A stretch of 42,001 nucleotides of DNA from an uncultured Atopobiaceae bacterium. GTDB lineage: Bacteria > Actinomycetota > Coriobacteriia > Coriobacteriales > Atopobiaceae. Shown one piece after another: positions 15,923 to 24,112 of this stretch (positions are counted from its first letter, which is position 1; each line of letters opens with the position of its first letter). The notes under the pieces were generated by a model that did no database searches, had not been told where the DNA came from, and saw only the letters and a program-made list of their open reading frames with translations. The DNA is taken from the NCBI GenBank assembly GCA_944320975.1, contig CALUJM010000018.1, positions 1-42,001 on the forward strand, given 5' to 3'. Made by a program: the position numbers and the translations under genes.

Positions 15923-17329
15923 TTACTTGACGACGTGCGACGTCGCGACCTCGGTGAGCCAGGCGGCCGACTTCTTGGGCCTGCGCTCGTAGTTCTCCAT
16001 GAGGTCGACCTCGACGAAGCCGTAGCGGTTCTTGTAGGCGTTGGCCCAGGACCAGTTGTCGATCATGCCCCAGTAGTGGTAGCCCACGCACGTGGCACCG
16101 TCGTTGATCGCACGGGCGATCCACTCGAGGTGCTGGCGGACGAAGTCCACGCGGTAGTCGTCGATGACCTGCTGGGTCTTCGGGTCCTTGTTGAGGTACT
16201 CGCGCTCGATGCCGATGCCGTTCTCGGAGACGTACCACTCGAGCCCGGGGTACTCGTTCTTGCACTTCATGCCGAAGTCGTAGATGCCCTTGGGGTAGAT
16301 CTCCCAGCCGCGGGACTCGTTCATCACGCGCTCGGGCCAGATGTAGGGCTCGGCAAAGAGCGGGTTGCCAAACTCGTCGTGGGTCTTGGAGGGTGCCTGG
16401 ACGCGGCTCGGCTGGTAGTAGTTGCAGCCGATCCAGTCCACCACGCCGCTGGCGAGGACCTGGTCGTCATAGGGGCGGATGGGCAGCACGATGCCGAGGT
16501 CCTCGGTCAGGGTCTTGATGACGTCCTCGGGCAGCGCCCCCTTGGTCACGAGGTCGAGCCACCAGCGGTTGGTGAGGCCGTCGTTCATCCGCAGGGCCTC
16601 GAGGTCGGCCGGCGTGGGGTCGTCCTTGGTGTAGGAGGGGCTGAAGTTGCAGATCATGCCGATGCGCGCGTCCGGGAGCATGCGGCCCTCGGAGACGGCC
16701 TGGTGGTAGCGGGCAACTGCCAGCGCGTGGGCAACCGAGATGTTGTACTGGGCGGTGCAGGCCTCCTGGAAGCTGTGGTGCTGCGGGTACCAGATGGGGT
16801 GCCAGTAGCGGTTCTCGGGCTCGACGATGGGCTCGTTGAACGTGAACCAGCAGCGGACCTCCTTGCCAAACTCGCAGAACGCCTTGTAGGCGTAGTTGGC
16901 GTAGGCCTCGCAGACCTCGCGGTTGAGCCAGCCGCCGCGGCGGTAGAGGTAGGTGGGCAGGTCAAAGTGGTAGAGGTTCACAAAGACCTCGAGCCCGGCC
17001 TCCTTGGAGGCGGCGAACAGCTCGTGGTACCACGCCGCGCCCTCGGGGTTGATGTTGCCGTCCTGGTCGAGCAGGCGGCTCCACTGGATCGAGGTGCGGT
17101 AGTTGTCCATGCCGAGGCTCTTGAGGAGGGCGAGGTCGTCCTTGTAGTGGTGCATGAAGTCGTTGCCCACGTACGAGCCCACCTGGTTGTAGAACGAGCT
17201 GATGTCCTCCATGGACCAGGTGTCCCACAGGTTCTCGAGCTTGCCGCCCACGTTCCATCCGCCCTCCGTCTGCGGACCGGACATGGCAGCGCCGAAGAAA
17301 AAGTCCTTCGGCAAGGTTAACTCTGACAT
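15923..17329 (-). CDS. bglA: GH1 family 6-phospho-beta-glucosidase
   Basis: A 468-residue cytoplasmic GH1 enzyme that cleaves phosphorylated or free beta-glucosides with retention. Visible: the N-terminal LPKDFFFGAAMSGPQTEGGW, the acid/base Glu166 in WFTFNEP and the nucleophile Glu369 in WYVSENG. GYHYWGMIDNWSWANAYKNRYGFVEVD lies near the C-terminus, where GH1 enzymes hold the sugar or phosphate. A phospho-substrate is inferred from the PTS genes in the same operon. The start at 17329 follows GGAGGGCGT. First gene of the operon, divergent from the GntR regulator. Confidence 0.93.
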   Translation of the reverse strand: MSELTLPKDFFFGAAMSGPQTEGGWNVGGKLENLWDTWSMEDISSFYNQVGSYVGNDFMHHYKDDLALLKSLGMDNYRTSIQWSRLLDQDGNINPEGAAWYHELFAASKEAGLEVFVNLYHFDLPTYLYRRGGWLNREVCEAYANYAYKAFCEFGKEVRCWFTFNEPIVEPENRYWHPIWYPQHHSFQEACTAQYNISVAHALAVARYHQAVSEGRMLPDARIGMICNFSPSYTKDDPTPADLEALRMNDGLTNRWWLDLVTKGALPEDVIKTLTEDLGIVLPIRPYDDQVLASGVVDWIGCNYYQPSRVQAPSKTHDEFGNPLFAEPYIWPERVMNESRGWEIYPKGIYDFGMKCKNEYPGLEWYVSENGIGIEREYLNKDPKTQQVIDDYRVDFVRQHLEWIARAINDGATCVGYHYWGMIDNWSWANAYKNRYGFVEVDLMENYERRPKKSAAWLTEVATSHVVK

Positions 17330-17398
17330 ACGCCCTCCGTTCAATCGGTCTTCCAGTCGCGCGTGATGCCTGTTCGGCTATCACGCTTCGTTGGCATG

Positions 17399-17457
17399 AT
17401 TATAGCGCTCTAATTCTTTTGAGAGGAGCGTATTTCTCGCGTATCAAAGCGCGATAC
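17399..17457 (-). promoter_or_regulatory. Promoter and candidate operator of the beta-glucoside operon
   Basis: The 309-nt gap between bglA and gntR is clearly more AT-rich than its flanks. On the minus strand a perfect TATAAT (17399-17404) lies 70 nt before the bglA start; no good -35 box is 16-18 nt upstream, as in activated or tightly controlled promoters. An inverted repeat GTATC-N7-GATAC (17441-17457) lies about 40 nt further upstream and could be the GntR-type operator. Both assignments are by pattern and position. Confidence 0.5.
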
Positions 17458-17653
17458 TTGGGAGATAATACAAACTACAAGGTCACTGAAAGGTCTCTAC
17501 CTGCGGTTCATTTGTCACCAAACGAGCACAAAAGGGATTGATATTCTCCTTTTCTCGCGGATTCAAATGCCGAGAAGAACCACTGGCGGCCGATTTACTA
17601 CCGTTCGCGGGCAGCGCTCACAACGCCGTCCCAGGCCATAAAGGAGGTTCGCC

Positions 17654-18421
17654 GTGCTCAAGTACCAGGCAATCGCAGCGGACATCCAGCGCAGCATCGA
17701 GGCCGGCGCCCTCAAGCCCAACGCCAAGCTCCCCACCGTGGTCGAGCTCTGCGAGGCCTACGGCGTGAGCAAGATCACCATCAAGCGCGCCATCGACCTG
17801 CTCACGGACAAGGGCCTCATCTCGAGCCGGCGCGGCTCGGGCACCTACGTCAAGAACACCACCGAGCTCTTCGAGCAGACCGGCATCGAGCGCATCGACG
17901 GCACGGCGGACGGCGGCGACGACTCCTTCGCCTTCTCGCACTCCGACCGCGCGGCCGGCTTCACCAAGGAGCACGAGGGCGAGGGCAAGAAGGTCAGCTC
18001 GGTCGTCTACGACTTCTCGATCGTGAACCCGCCGGCCAACATCGCCCGGCACCTCAACATCCAGCCGGACGACTTCGCCTACTACCACTGCCGCGCGCGC
18101 TGCCTCGACGGCGAGCCCATGGTCATCGAGTACACCTATATGCCGCTCGAGCTCATCCCCGGCCTCAAGCGCTCGCAGCTCTACGTCTCCGTCTACGATT
18201 ACCTCCAGAACACGCTGGGGCTCAAGATCTCGAGCTTCCACCGCATCCTGCGCGCCGTGCCCGCGACCGAGGAGGAGGCCGAGCGGCTGAACACCAAGCC
18301 CGGCGTCCCCATGCTCGAGATCGCCCAGGTCGGCTTCCTCGACGACGGCACTCCGTTCGAGTACTCCATCTCCCGTTACGAGGGCACCCGCGGCGAGCTG
18401 CGCGAGGTCAACGTCGTCTAG
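17654..18421 (+). CDS. GntR/HutC-family regulator with UTRA domain
   Basis: A 255-residue regulator, probably of the divergent beta-glucoside operon. The winged helix of the GntR family is at residues 1-70: YQAIAADIQRSIEAGALKPNAKLPTVVELCEAYGVSKITIKRAIDLLTDKGLISSRRGSGTYV. The UTRA effector domain follows (residues about 95-250), with the typical RCLDGEPMVIEYTYMPLELIPGL and P.LEIAQVGFLDDGTPFEYSISRY. UTRA regulators of this kind generally sense a phosphosugar such as a 6-phospho-glucoside or glucosamine 6-phosphate. Start is a GTG following AAGGAGG. A long acidic linker (TADGGDD, then EGEGKK) joins the domains. Confidence 0.9.
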   Translation: MLKYQAIAADIQRSIEAGALKPNAKLPTVVELCEAYGVSKITIKRAIDLLTDKGLISSRRGSGTYVKNTTELFEQTGIERIDGTADGGDDSFAFSHSDRAAGFTKEHEGEGKKVSSVVYDFSIVNPPANIARHLNIQPDDFAYYHCRARCLDGEPMVIEYTYMPLELIPGLKRSQLYVSVYDYLQNTLGLKISSFHRILRAVPATEEEAERLNTKPGVPMLEIAQVGFLDDGTPFEYSISRYEGTRGELREVNVV

Positions 18422-18428
18422 CGCGCGT

Positions 18429-18461
18429 CCTTCTCGGCAGCGGCGGCCGCGGGCGAGAAGG
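18429..18461. terminator. Hairpin between convergent gntR and membrane protein genes
   Basis: CCTTCTCG (18429-18436) pairs with CGAGAAGG (18454-18461) around a GC-rich loop that itself contains GCGGCCGC. It fills the 44-nt gap between two convergent stop codons. Both arms carry the recurrent CGAGAAG motif, in inverted orientation. No T run. Confidence 0.5.
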
Positions 18462-18465
18462 GCGG

Positions 18466-19077
18466 CTAGTCGTGGACCTTGGTCTGGACGATGGCGCCCG
18501 CCACGGCGAGCACGACCGTGCCCGCCAGGATCGGCGTGCCGTAGGCCGCCGCGAAGTCGCCGCCGATGTAGGCGGAGAGCGCGTCGAAGGTCGCCATGGC
18601 GTCGCCCGGGACGGCGCGCTCGACCAGGGTGCCGAAGGCCGTCGCCGCCGCGAGGACGTTGGGCACCACGAAGGTCGCGCCGGTCCAGGCGGTGCCCCAG
18701 CGCACGATCGTGTCGGACCAGCGCACGCCGGCAAGGCCGAGCAGCACGCCGGCGATCAGCATGACCAGTGCGAGGAAGTCGCCGAGCTGGTCGGCCAGCA
18801 GCATCGTGACCACGAAGCCGAACGCAGCGCCGGTGACGAAGCCGGCGAGGAAGACCGCGGCCTTGTAGGCGTACTTGGACAGCAGCGCCGCCACGATGCC
18901 CAGCACGGCGGCCACGGCCAGCGAGGCCGGGGAGGCGTCGGTGGCGCCCAGCGCGACGTTGAACACGCCGAGAAACACGAGCGCGCCGAGCATCAGGAAG
19001 AAGAGGCGCTTGCCGAAGAAGCAGGCCGCCGCGCCGACGAGCACGTTGACGAGCAGGTAGACGATAACGAATTCCAT
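18466..19077 (-). CDS. Multi-pass membrane protein, DUF4203/TMEM198-like
   Basis: A 203-residue protein made almost entirely of hydrophobic helices, about seven. The pattern of an early CFFGKRLFFLMLGALVFLGVFN followed by LLSKYAYKAAVFLAGFVTGAAFGFVV resembles DUF4203 (TMEM198-type) proteins, which have glycine-rich helices and a repeated FG(K/R)..F motif. No function is established for bacterial members. The start is the ATG after GAAAGGTCCC. It converges on gntR and lies 88 nt upstream of the stop of nothing on its own strand; the next minus-strand genes (19165-20373) precede it and may be in the same transcript. Confidence 0.6.
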   Translation of the reverse strand: MEFVIVYLLVNVLVGAAACFFGKRLFFLMLGALVFLGVFNVALGATDASPASLAVAAVLGIVAALLSKYAYKAAVFLAGFVTGAAFGFVVTMLLADQLGDFLALVMLIAGVLLGLAGVRWSDTIVRWGTAWTGATFVVPNVLAAATAFGTLVERAVPGDAMATFDALSAYIGGDFAAAYGTPILAGTVVLAVAGAIVQTKVHD

Positions 19078-19164
19078 GTGGGACCTTTCAGGCGAGAAGT
19101 ACGTGCGTAACCGGATAATGATAGCTCGGGCCGCGCGGCGACACCGCGCGGCCCGCAGGAGGGA

Positions 19165-19806
19165 TTAATGCTTGCTTGAGCCCTTCTTGCCCGAGCCCTT
19201 GCCCTTGGCGGCCCGCTTGGCCTCCGCGCGGCGGGCGCGCTCGGCCCGGCGCTTGGCGCGGGCCTCGGAGCTGGCCTTGAGCGCGGCCTTCTCCTCCTCG
19301 GCCTCGCGGGCGACGCGGCGCTCCTCTGCCTCGCGGGCGTAGAGGTCCTCGGAGCTGCCCGTGATCGGCGCCCACGCGAGCGCGTAGGCGAACCCGAGCA
19401 CGAGCGCCACGAGCGGGATGCCCAAGCTGCTCCAGAACAGCACGGCCGGCAGCGTCATGCCCTGCGGCGGCTCCGGCAGCAGGTACGGCACCGCGGCGAC
19501 GAGCAGGGTCACCAGGGCGATCACGCTCAGCGCGCGGCAGGCCGCCTGCACGGCGGAGGGCACCGTCACGCTGGCGCGGCGCACGAAGATCATCCCGATG
19601 AGCGCGCCGAAGAAGTAGATCGAGACGGGCAGCGCGTAGGACCCGGCGGCCCTGAGCGCCGCGGGCGCGTCGGCCGAGCCCTGACCCACGGCGTAGAGGA
19701 AGAAGCTGCCCAGGAGCAGCACCGCCACGGCGGCGAGGTTGGCGTAGTAGACCTTCCCGCTCATGGGGTAGGTGACGCCCTGCCTCGAAAACGGCATCTT
19801 GAACAT
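19165..19806 (-). CDS. Membrane protein with long basic C-terminal tail, unknown
   Basis: A 213-residue protein that I do not recognise. Four hydrophobic segments are visible (AAVAVLLLGSFFLYAVG, YALPVSIYFFGALIGMIFV, ALSVIALVTLLVAAVPYLL, VLFWSSLGIPLVALVLGFAYAL). They are followed by about 65 residues rich in Glu, Arg, Lys and Ala (EAEERRVAREAEEEKAALKA, then a KRRAERARRAEAKRAAKGKG tail), likely a cytoplasmic coiled coil with a nucleic-acid- or ribosome-like basic end. GGAGGGCTCGC precedes the ATG at 19806, so the longer ORF start at 19821 is unlikely. The gene begins 24 nt after the stop of the preceding membrane protein gene, suggesting co-expression. Confidence 0.65.
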   Translation of the reverse strand: MFKMPFSRQGVTYPMSGKVYYANLAAVAVLLLGSFFLYAVGQGSADAPAALRAAGSYALPVSIYFFGALIGMIFVRRASVTVPSAVQAACRALSVIALVTLLVAAVPYLLPEPPQGMTLPAVLFWSSLGIPLVALVLGFAYALAWAPITGSSEDLYAREAEERRVAREAEEEKAALKASSEARAKRRAERARRAEAKRAAKGKGSGKKGSSKH

Positions 19807-19830
19807 GCGAGCCCTCCTCACGCGGTCGCG

Positions 19831-20373
19831 CTACGCGGCGCGCCCGTCCTTGTCGTCCTTCTCGGCGTTGTCGTTCTTCTCGGCGTTGTCGGCGTTGTCG
19901 TCCTTGGGCAGGTACTTGTCGAAGGGGCCCCTCTTGGACGCGTCCACGCCCGCGCAGCCCAGCGCGTAGAGGAAGCCGAAGAGCATCACCAGGATGGGCG
20001 CCAGCCGGGCCACGTAGACCACGACGACGCTGATCCCGAGAAACGCCCCGCCCGCGCTCGGCGCGAAGACGGGCACCGCGGCCAGGACGAAGAGCGCGAG
20101 CGCCACGACGGAGGCGGCCAGGCACGCGCGCTTGGCAAGGCGCCCCATGAGGATGTCCTTGAACCACACGAGCAGCAGCCCGATGACGGCGCCCATCGCG
20201 AAGAGCAGCACCGGCGACGCCAGCAGCACGCCCAGCGAGACGAGCGCGGAGCCATCGAGCGCGGCCTCGACGACCGAGGCGTCGGTCATGTGGTACCAGG
20301 CGAGAAACGCGATGCAGACGGCGGCGATCGCCACCCACGCGACAAAGTTTCCGATGAACGTCGATTTCTTCAA
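19831..20373 (-). CDS. Membrane protein, unknown
   Basis: A 180-residue protein that I do not recognise. It has four hydrophobic segments, starting with GNFVAWVAIAAVCIAFLAWY, and an acidic, repetitive C-terminal tail (DDNADNAEKNDNAEKDDKD). No ATG lies at the right place; a TTG at 20373 preceded by GGGAGGCATCC gives LKKSTFIGNF, the best start. The layout of four helices plus a charged tail, acidic here and basic in the next gene downstream, suggests the two neighbours may form a complex; that is speculation. The DNA of the tail contains short repeats of GGCGTTGTCGTT type. Confidence 0.6.
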   Translation of the reverse strand: MKKSTFIGNFVAWVAIAAVCIAFLAWYHMTDASVVEAALDGSALVSLGVLLASPVLLFAMGAVIGLLLVWFKDILMGRLAKRACLAASVVALALFVLAAVPVFAPSAGGAFLGISVVVVYVARLAPILVMLFGFLYALGCAGVDASKRGPFDKYLPKDDNADNAEKNDNAEKDDKDGRAA

Positions 20374-20481
20374 GGATGCCTCCCTGACGGATGGTAGGGG
20401 TATGCTGTTCTCACTTTCACGATGAACGGCGTGGGTCATTATAACCCCCGAGACGACCCCTCACGACCTTTGGGAGCGCTC

Positions 20482-21183
20482 ATGGCAGACCACGACACCG
20501 GCGTCGCCTCGATGCCTCAGAATACCCAGAAACCCGAGGTGCCCATCCGCAGGAAGCTCTACTCGCTCGGGGAGGAGATCGCCAACTCGGTGAGCCACGG
20601 CGTCGGCGTGCTGCTCTCGATCGCGGCGCTCGTGCTGCTGACCGTTATGGCCGTGAGCCACGGCGGCGGGGTTCGCCTGGCGGCGGCGCTGCTCATGGGG
20701 ATCTCGCTGATCGTCGAGTACCTCTTCTCCACGCTCTACCACGCGCTCGCTCCCGAGAAGGCCAAGGCGGTCTTCCGCGTGCTCGACCACTGCGGCATCT
20801 ACCTGCTCATCGCCGGAAGCTACGCGCCCTTCTCGCTGGTCACGCTGGCCGACCGCGGCGGGCTTTTGCTGTGCTGCGCGGTGTGGGGCGTGGCCGCGGT
20901 GGGCATCGTCGCCGAGTGCCTGCTGCGCGAGCGTCAGCCCGCCTGGCTCACCGCCGCCGTCTACGTCCTCATGGGCTGGCTCGTGGTCTTTCACATCGGC
21001 GACCTCTGGGAGCTGCTGGCGCCGCCCGCGTTCTGGCTGCTTCTGGCCGGCGGCCTGAGCTACACCGTGGGCGCGGTCTTCTACGCCATCAAGAAGGTGC
21101 CGTACCTGCACTTCGTGTTCCACCTGTTCACGCTGGCGGGAAGCGTGTGCATCACGCTCTCGGCGCTGCTGTTCGTGGTGTGA
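20482..21183 (+). CDS. trhA: TrhA/hemolysin III family membrane protein
   Basis: A 233-residue seven-helix membrane protein of the PAQR-like hemolysin III (YqfA/TrhA) family, linked to membrane lipid homeostasis. Conserved parts are the N-terminal EEIANSVSHGVGVLLSIAAL, then the metal-site residues in LFSTLYHAL and RVLDHCGIYLLIAGSYAPF, and the C-terminal YLHFVFHLFTLAGSV, whose H..H completes the site. The start at 20482 follows TGGGAGCGCTC. It is divergent from the membrane protein gene at 20373. Confidence 0.93.
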   Translation: MADHDTGVASMPQNTQKPEVPIRRKLYSLGEEIANSVSHGVGVLLSIAALVLLTVMAVSHGGGVRLAAALLMGISLIVEYLFSTLYHALAPEKAKAVFRVLDHCGIYLLIAGSYAPFSLVTLADRGGLLLCCAVWGVAAVGIVAECLLRERQPAWLTAAVYVLMGWLVVFHIGDLWELLAPPAFWLLLAGGLSYTVGAVFYAIKKVPYLHFVFHLFTLAGSVCITLSALLFVV

Positions 21184-21301
21184 CGACCCGGCGCGCACCC
21201 GCGGTCGCCGAGCCGTCAGCGCCGCTTGATGTGGGACCGATGCCACATGCCGTCAGCTGGAGTATATTGTCTGCATCGATTATCCGGAGATAGGAGAGAG
21301 C

Positions 21302-22183
21302 ATGCGCATCGGAGCACTTGAGGCGGGCGGAACCAAGATGGTCTGCGCCGTCGCCACGGAGCAGGGCGAGATCTTGGAGCGGGAGTCCTTCCCCACCACC
21401 ACGCCGGAGGAGTCCATCCCCTCCCTCACCGGCTGGCTCGCCGAGCGCAACGTGGACGCGCTGGGCATCGGCGCCTTCGGCCCCACCTGCGTGGACCCCG
21501 CGAGCCCCGACTTTGGCACCATACTCGAGACGCCCAAGCTCCCCTGGCGCGGCTACGCCCTGCGCGCCGCCTTCGTCGACGCCCTCGGCGTGCCCGTGGG
21601 CTACGACACCGACGTCAACGTGGCGTGCCTGGGCGAGGCAACGTTCGGCGACTCCCGCGGCATCGACGACCTGGTGTACGTGACCATCGGCACCGGCGTG
21701 GGCGCGGGCGTGATGTGCGGCGGGCACCTGCTGCACGGCATGATGCACCCCGAGGCCGGCCACATGCTGCTCAACCGCGTGCCCGGCGACGAGGGCCCCT
21801 GCGTCTGCCCGAGCCACGACTCCTGCCTCGAGGGCCTGGCCGCCGGCCCCTCGATCGAGCGCCGCTGGGGCGCCAAGGGCTTTGAGCTGGCCGACCGCCC
21901 CGAGGTCTGGGACCTCGAGGCCAGCTACCTCGCGCAGATGTGCTACAACCTGGTGCTCTGCTACTCGCCGCGTCGCATCATCCTCGGCGGCGGCGTCATG
22001 CACCAGGAGCAGCTCTACCCGCTCGTGCGCGAGAAGACCCTCGCCTACCTGGGCAGCTACATCACCGCGCCGGAGCTCGAGGACATCGACTCCTACATCG
22101 TGTCCCCGAGCCTGAACGACAACCAAGGCGTGCTGGGCTGCGTCGAGCTGGGCCGCCGCGCGCTGGCGGGCGCGCAGGCGTAG
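21302..22183 (+). CDS. ROK family fructokinase/glucokinase-like sugar kinase
   Basis: A 293-residue sugar kinase of the ROK family, close in layout to the zinc-containing fructokinases (ScrK/GmuE type). The phosphate motif GALEAGGTKMVCAV is at residues 4-17. The catalytic Asp lies in DTDVNVACLGEA, and GTGVGAGVM binds ATP. The zinc and substrate loop HPEAGHMLLNR, then CVCPSHDSCLEGLAAGPSI (C-x-C-P-x-H-x2-C), is complete. It phosphorylates fructose or a related hexose, making the 6-phosphate. AGGAGAGAG precedes the ATG and a strong terminator follows. A TATATT box (21263) may be the -10. Confidence 0.9.
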   Translation: MRIGALEAGGTKMVCAVATEQGEILERESFPTTTPEESIPSLTGWLAERNVDALGIGAFGPTCVDPASPDFGTILETPKLPWRGYALRAAFVDALGVPVGYDTDVNVACLGEATFGDSRGIDDLVYVTIGTGVGAGVMCGGHLLHGMMHPEAGHMLLNRVPGDEGPCVCPSHDSCLEGLAAGPSIERRWGAKGFELADRPEVWDLEASYLAQMCYNLVLCYSPRRIILGGGVMHQEQLYPLVREKTLAYLGSYITAPELEDIDSYIVSPSLNDNQGVLGCVELGRRALAGAQA

Positions 22184-22208
22184 GCATCTGAGCGACAGAT
22201 GCGCTCAG

Positions 22209-22243
22209 GGCGCCGTCCCCGCACGGGGGCGGCGCCTTTTTTT
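22209..22243 (+). terminator. Rho-independent terminator of the ROK kinase gene
   Basis: GGCGCCG(T)CCCC pairs with GGGG(G)CGGCGCC around GCAC and is followed by seven T. It lies 26 nt after the stop codon. Confidence 0.92.
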
Positions 22244-22279
22244 GGCCCGATTCGCCGGCGTTTCCGGCGTCCCCGGGAT

Positions 22280-22379
22280 ATTAGTTCGCATTGGAATTTT
22301 GAACATGTTTTCTACATTGCAGTCTACCTGCGGATATGTGATTCTTAACTGGTTGCGCGGCATCGCAGTGCGAACTAAT
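22280..22379. repeat. 100-bp AT-rich MITE-like element
   Basis: ATTAGTTCGCATTG (22280-22293) and CAGTGCGAACTAAT (22366-22379) are inverted repeats with 13 of 14 positions matching. They bound an AT-rich core, unlike the GC-rich flanks, with no ORF. Size and end symmetry fit a miniature inverted-repeat element or a foreign insertion; promoter function for pepV, whose start is 110 nt away, is the alternative. Confidence 0.5.
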
Positions 22380-22488
22380 TTTGCGCCGCCCTCCAACACG
22401 GGGCGAAACCCGCACGAAGGGCGCCGGCGCGCTAAGATGGACGGCGAGAAGAACCCGGCGCCGACGGCGCCCGAGCCAGGGAGGGCAC

Positions 22489-23907
22489 ATGGTAGACGAG
22501 CAGTTCAAGCAGCAGGTGGACGCCTACGTCGACGAGGTCTGGGAGGACGTCGTCGCCGACATCGCGCGCCTGGTGCACCACGAGTCCGTGGAGGACCTCG
22601 CGGCCGCGGAGCCAGGCAAGCCCTGGGGCCCGGCCTCCTGGGACGCCCTCGACGAGGCGGAGCGCATGGCCGAGCGCCTGGGCCTCGCCGTGACCGACGT
22701 CGACGGCTACCTGGGCTTCGCCGACGTCCCCGGCGCCTCCGGCCCCGAGCGCTACCTCGCCACGATCGCCCACACCGACATCGTGCCGCTGGGCCTGGGC
22801 TGGACCTTCCCCGCCCTCGAGGTCACGCGCAAGGACGGCTGGCTCGTCGGCCGCGGCGTCCAGGACGACAAGGGACCCTTCGTGCTCTCGCTCTACGCCG
22901 CGCACTTCTTCGCGCGTCGCGCCGCTGCCGGCGAGGCCCTCCCCTACACGCTGCGCTGCATCATCGGCAACAACGAGGAGACCGGCATGGGCGACGTGCC
23001 GTACTACCTTGAGCGCTACCCCGAGCCGCTCTTCTGCTTCTCCCCCGACGCCGACTTCCCGCTGATCTGCGGCGAGAAGGGCCTCTACCAGGGGCGCTTC
23101 ACCTCCGGCCAGATTGCGGGCGAGAAGATCGTGGAGCTCGACGGCGGCACGGTCCCCAACGCCATCTGCGGCCAGGCCACGGCCGTCGTCCGCGCCGAGG
23201 CGGCGTCGCTGCCCGCAGCGGAGCGCGTCGCCGTGGAGCCTGCCGGCGAGGGCCTCGCGCGCGTCACGGCAACGGGCATCGGCGGCCACGCCTCGATGCC
23301 CGCCGGCACCGTCAACGCCATCGGCGTGCTCGCGCGCTACCTGCTGGCGCAGGGCCTCGCGGGCGCCGGCGAGCGCGACTTCCTCGAGCTGCTGGTCACC
23401 CTCACCGAGGACGCCTACGGCCGCGCCTCCGGCATCGCCGCCGCGGACGACAAGTTCGGCGAGCTCACCTGCGTCGCCGGCACCATCCGCACCGTTGACG
23501 GCCGCTTCGTCCAGACCGTGGACTCGCGCTACCCCACCACCACGACCGGCGAGGCCATCACCGCGCGCCTGAGCGATCTCGCCGCCGAGCACGGCTGCGC
23601 CTACGAGCAGACCTCCGGCGACGCCCCGTTCTACATCAGCCCCGACAGCCCGGAGATCCAGGCCCTTCTCGCCACCTACGGCGAGTACACCGGCAAGGAG
23701 GCCGGGGCCTTCACCATCGGCGGCGGCACCTACGCGCGCCACTTCGCCCGCGCCTGCGCCTTCGGCCCCAACGACCCAGGCGAGGAGCGCCCCGCCTGGG
23801 CCGGCACCGAGCACGGCCCCGACGAGGCCATTTCCGAGAAGAGCCTGCGCCAGGCGCTCAAGATCTACATCGTCGCCATCGCGCGCCTGATGGAGCTCGA
23901 GCTGTAA
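22489..23907 (+). CDS. pepV: M20 family dipeptidase PepV
   Basis: A 472-residue cytoplasmic zinc dipeptidase that releases amino acids from dipeptides. Metal ligands and catalytic residues appear in IAHTDIVPLGLGW (His, with Asp following), VQDDKGPFVLSLYA (bridging Asp), IIGNNEETGMGD (Glu-Glu) and the DAD segment of FCFSPDADFPLI. The lid-domain GIGGHASMPAGTVNAI and the terminal TIGGGTYARHFARACAFGPNDPGEE, then TEHGPDEAI, are standard for PepV. Start chosen at 22489 after AGGGAGGGCAC; the ORF is open upstream, but those residues are low-complexity. A GGGACAG palindrome begins in its last sense codon and a strong terminator follows. Confidence 0.94.
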   Translation: MVDEQFKQQVDAYVDEVWEDVVADIARLVHHESVEDLAAAEPGKPWGPASWDALDEAERMAERLGLAVTDVDGYLGFADVPGASGPERYLATIAHTDIVPLGLGWTFPALEVTRKDGWLVGRGVQDDKGPFVLSLYAAHFFARRAAAGEALPYTLRCIIGNNEETGMGDVPYYLERYPEPLFCFSPDADFPLICGEKGLYQGRFTSGQIAGEKIVELDGGTVPNAICGQATAVVRAEAASLPAAERVAVEPAGEGLARVTATGIGGHASMPAGTVNAIGVLARYLLAQGLAGAGERDFLELLVTLTEDAYGRASGIAAADDKFGELTCVAGTIRTVDGRFVQTVDSRYPTTTTGEAITARLSDLAAEHGCAYEQTSGDAPFYISPDSPEIQALLATYGEYTGKEAGAFTIGGGTYARHFARACAFGPNDPGEERPAWAGTEHGPDEAISEKSLRQALKIYIVAIARLMELEL

Positions 23908-23932
23908 ATTGGGGACAGTCCCCAATTTACAG
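23902..23932. repeat. GGGACAG palindrome A, overlapping pepV stop
   Basis: A 31-bp palindrome: 14-nt arms CTGTAAATTGGGGA and TCCCCAATTTACAG around CAG. The arm starts in the last sense codon of pepV and includes its TAA stop. It belongs to the dispersed GGACAG-core family described in the findings. Confidence 0.85.
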
Positions 23933-23938
23933 ATAATG

Positions 23939-23986
23939 GTCCGGCCCGCGCACCCTCCGATTGAGGTGCGCGGGCCGGACGTTTTG
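23939..23986 (+). terminator. Rho-independent terminator of pepV
   Basis: GTCCGGCCCGCGCACC pairs perfectly (16 bp) with GGTGCGCGGGCCGGAC around a 10-nt loop and is followed by GTTTTGATT. It lies 31 nt after the pepV stop codon. Confidence 0.85.
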
Positions 23987-23995
23987 ATTGCTGAT

Positions 23996-24077
23996 AGTGT
24001 CGCATTCCCGCACATCAGCCGTTGGCGTGCGGGAATGCGACACTTTCGTGTCCCGAAATGTCGTTTTTCCGCACGCC
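23996..24077. repeat. Compound palindrome with GTGTCGCATTCCCGCAC arms
   Basis: AGTGTCGCATTCCCGCAC (23996-24013) is the exact reverse complement of 24027-24044. The right arm, read as GGCGTGCGGGAATGCGACA (24024-24042), pairs a second time, imperfectly, with TGTCGTTTTTCCGCACGCC (24059-24077). The spacer of that second pairing contains its own small stem (TTTCG with CGAAA). So three related arms can form two alternative hairpins between the convergent pepV and amylase genes. Probably a repeat element that now also serves as a terminator for the amylase gene. Confidence 0.75.
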
Positions 24078-24112
24078 AGCGGCGGGCGAGAAGAACGGGC
24101 CGCCGTGGCCGT

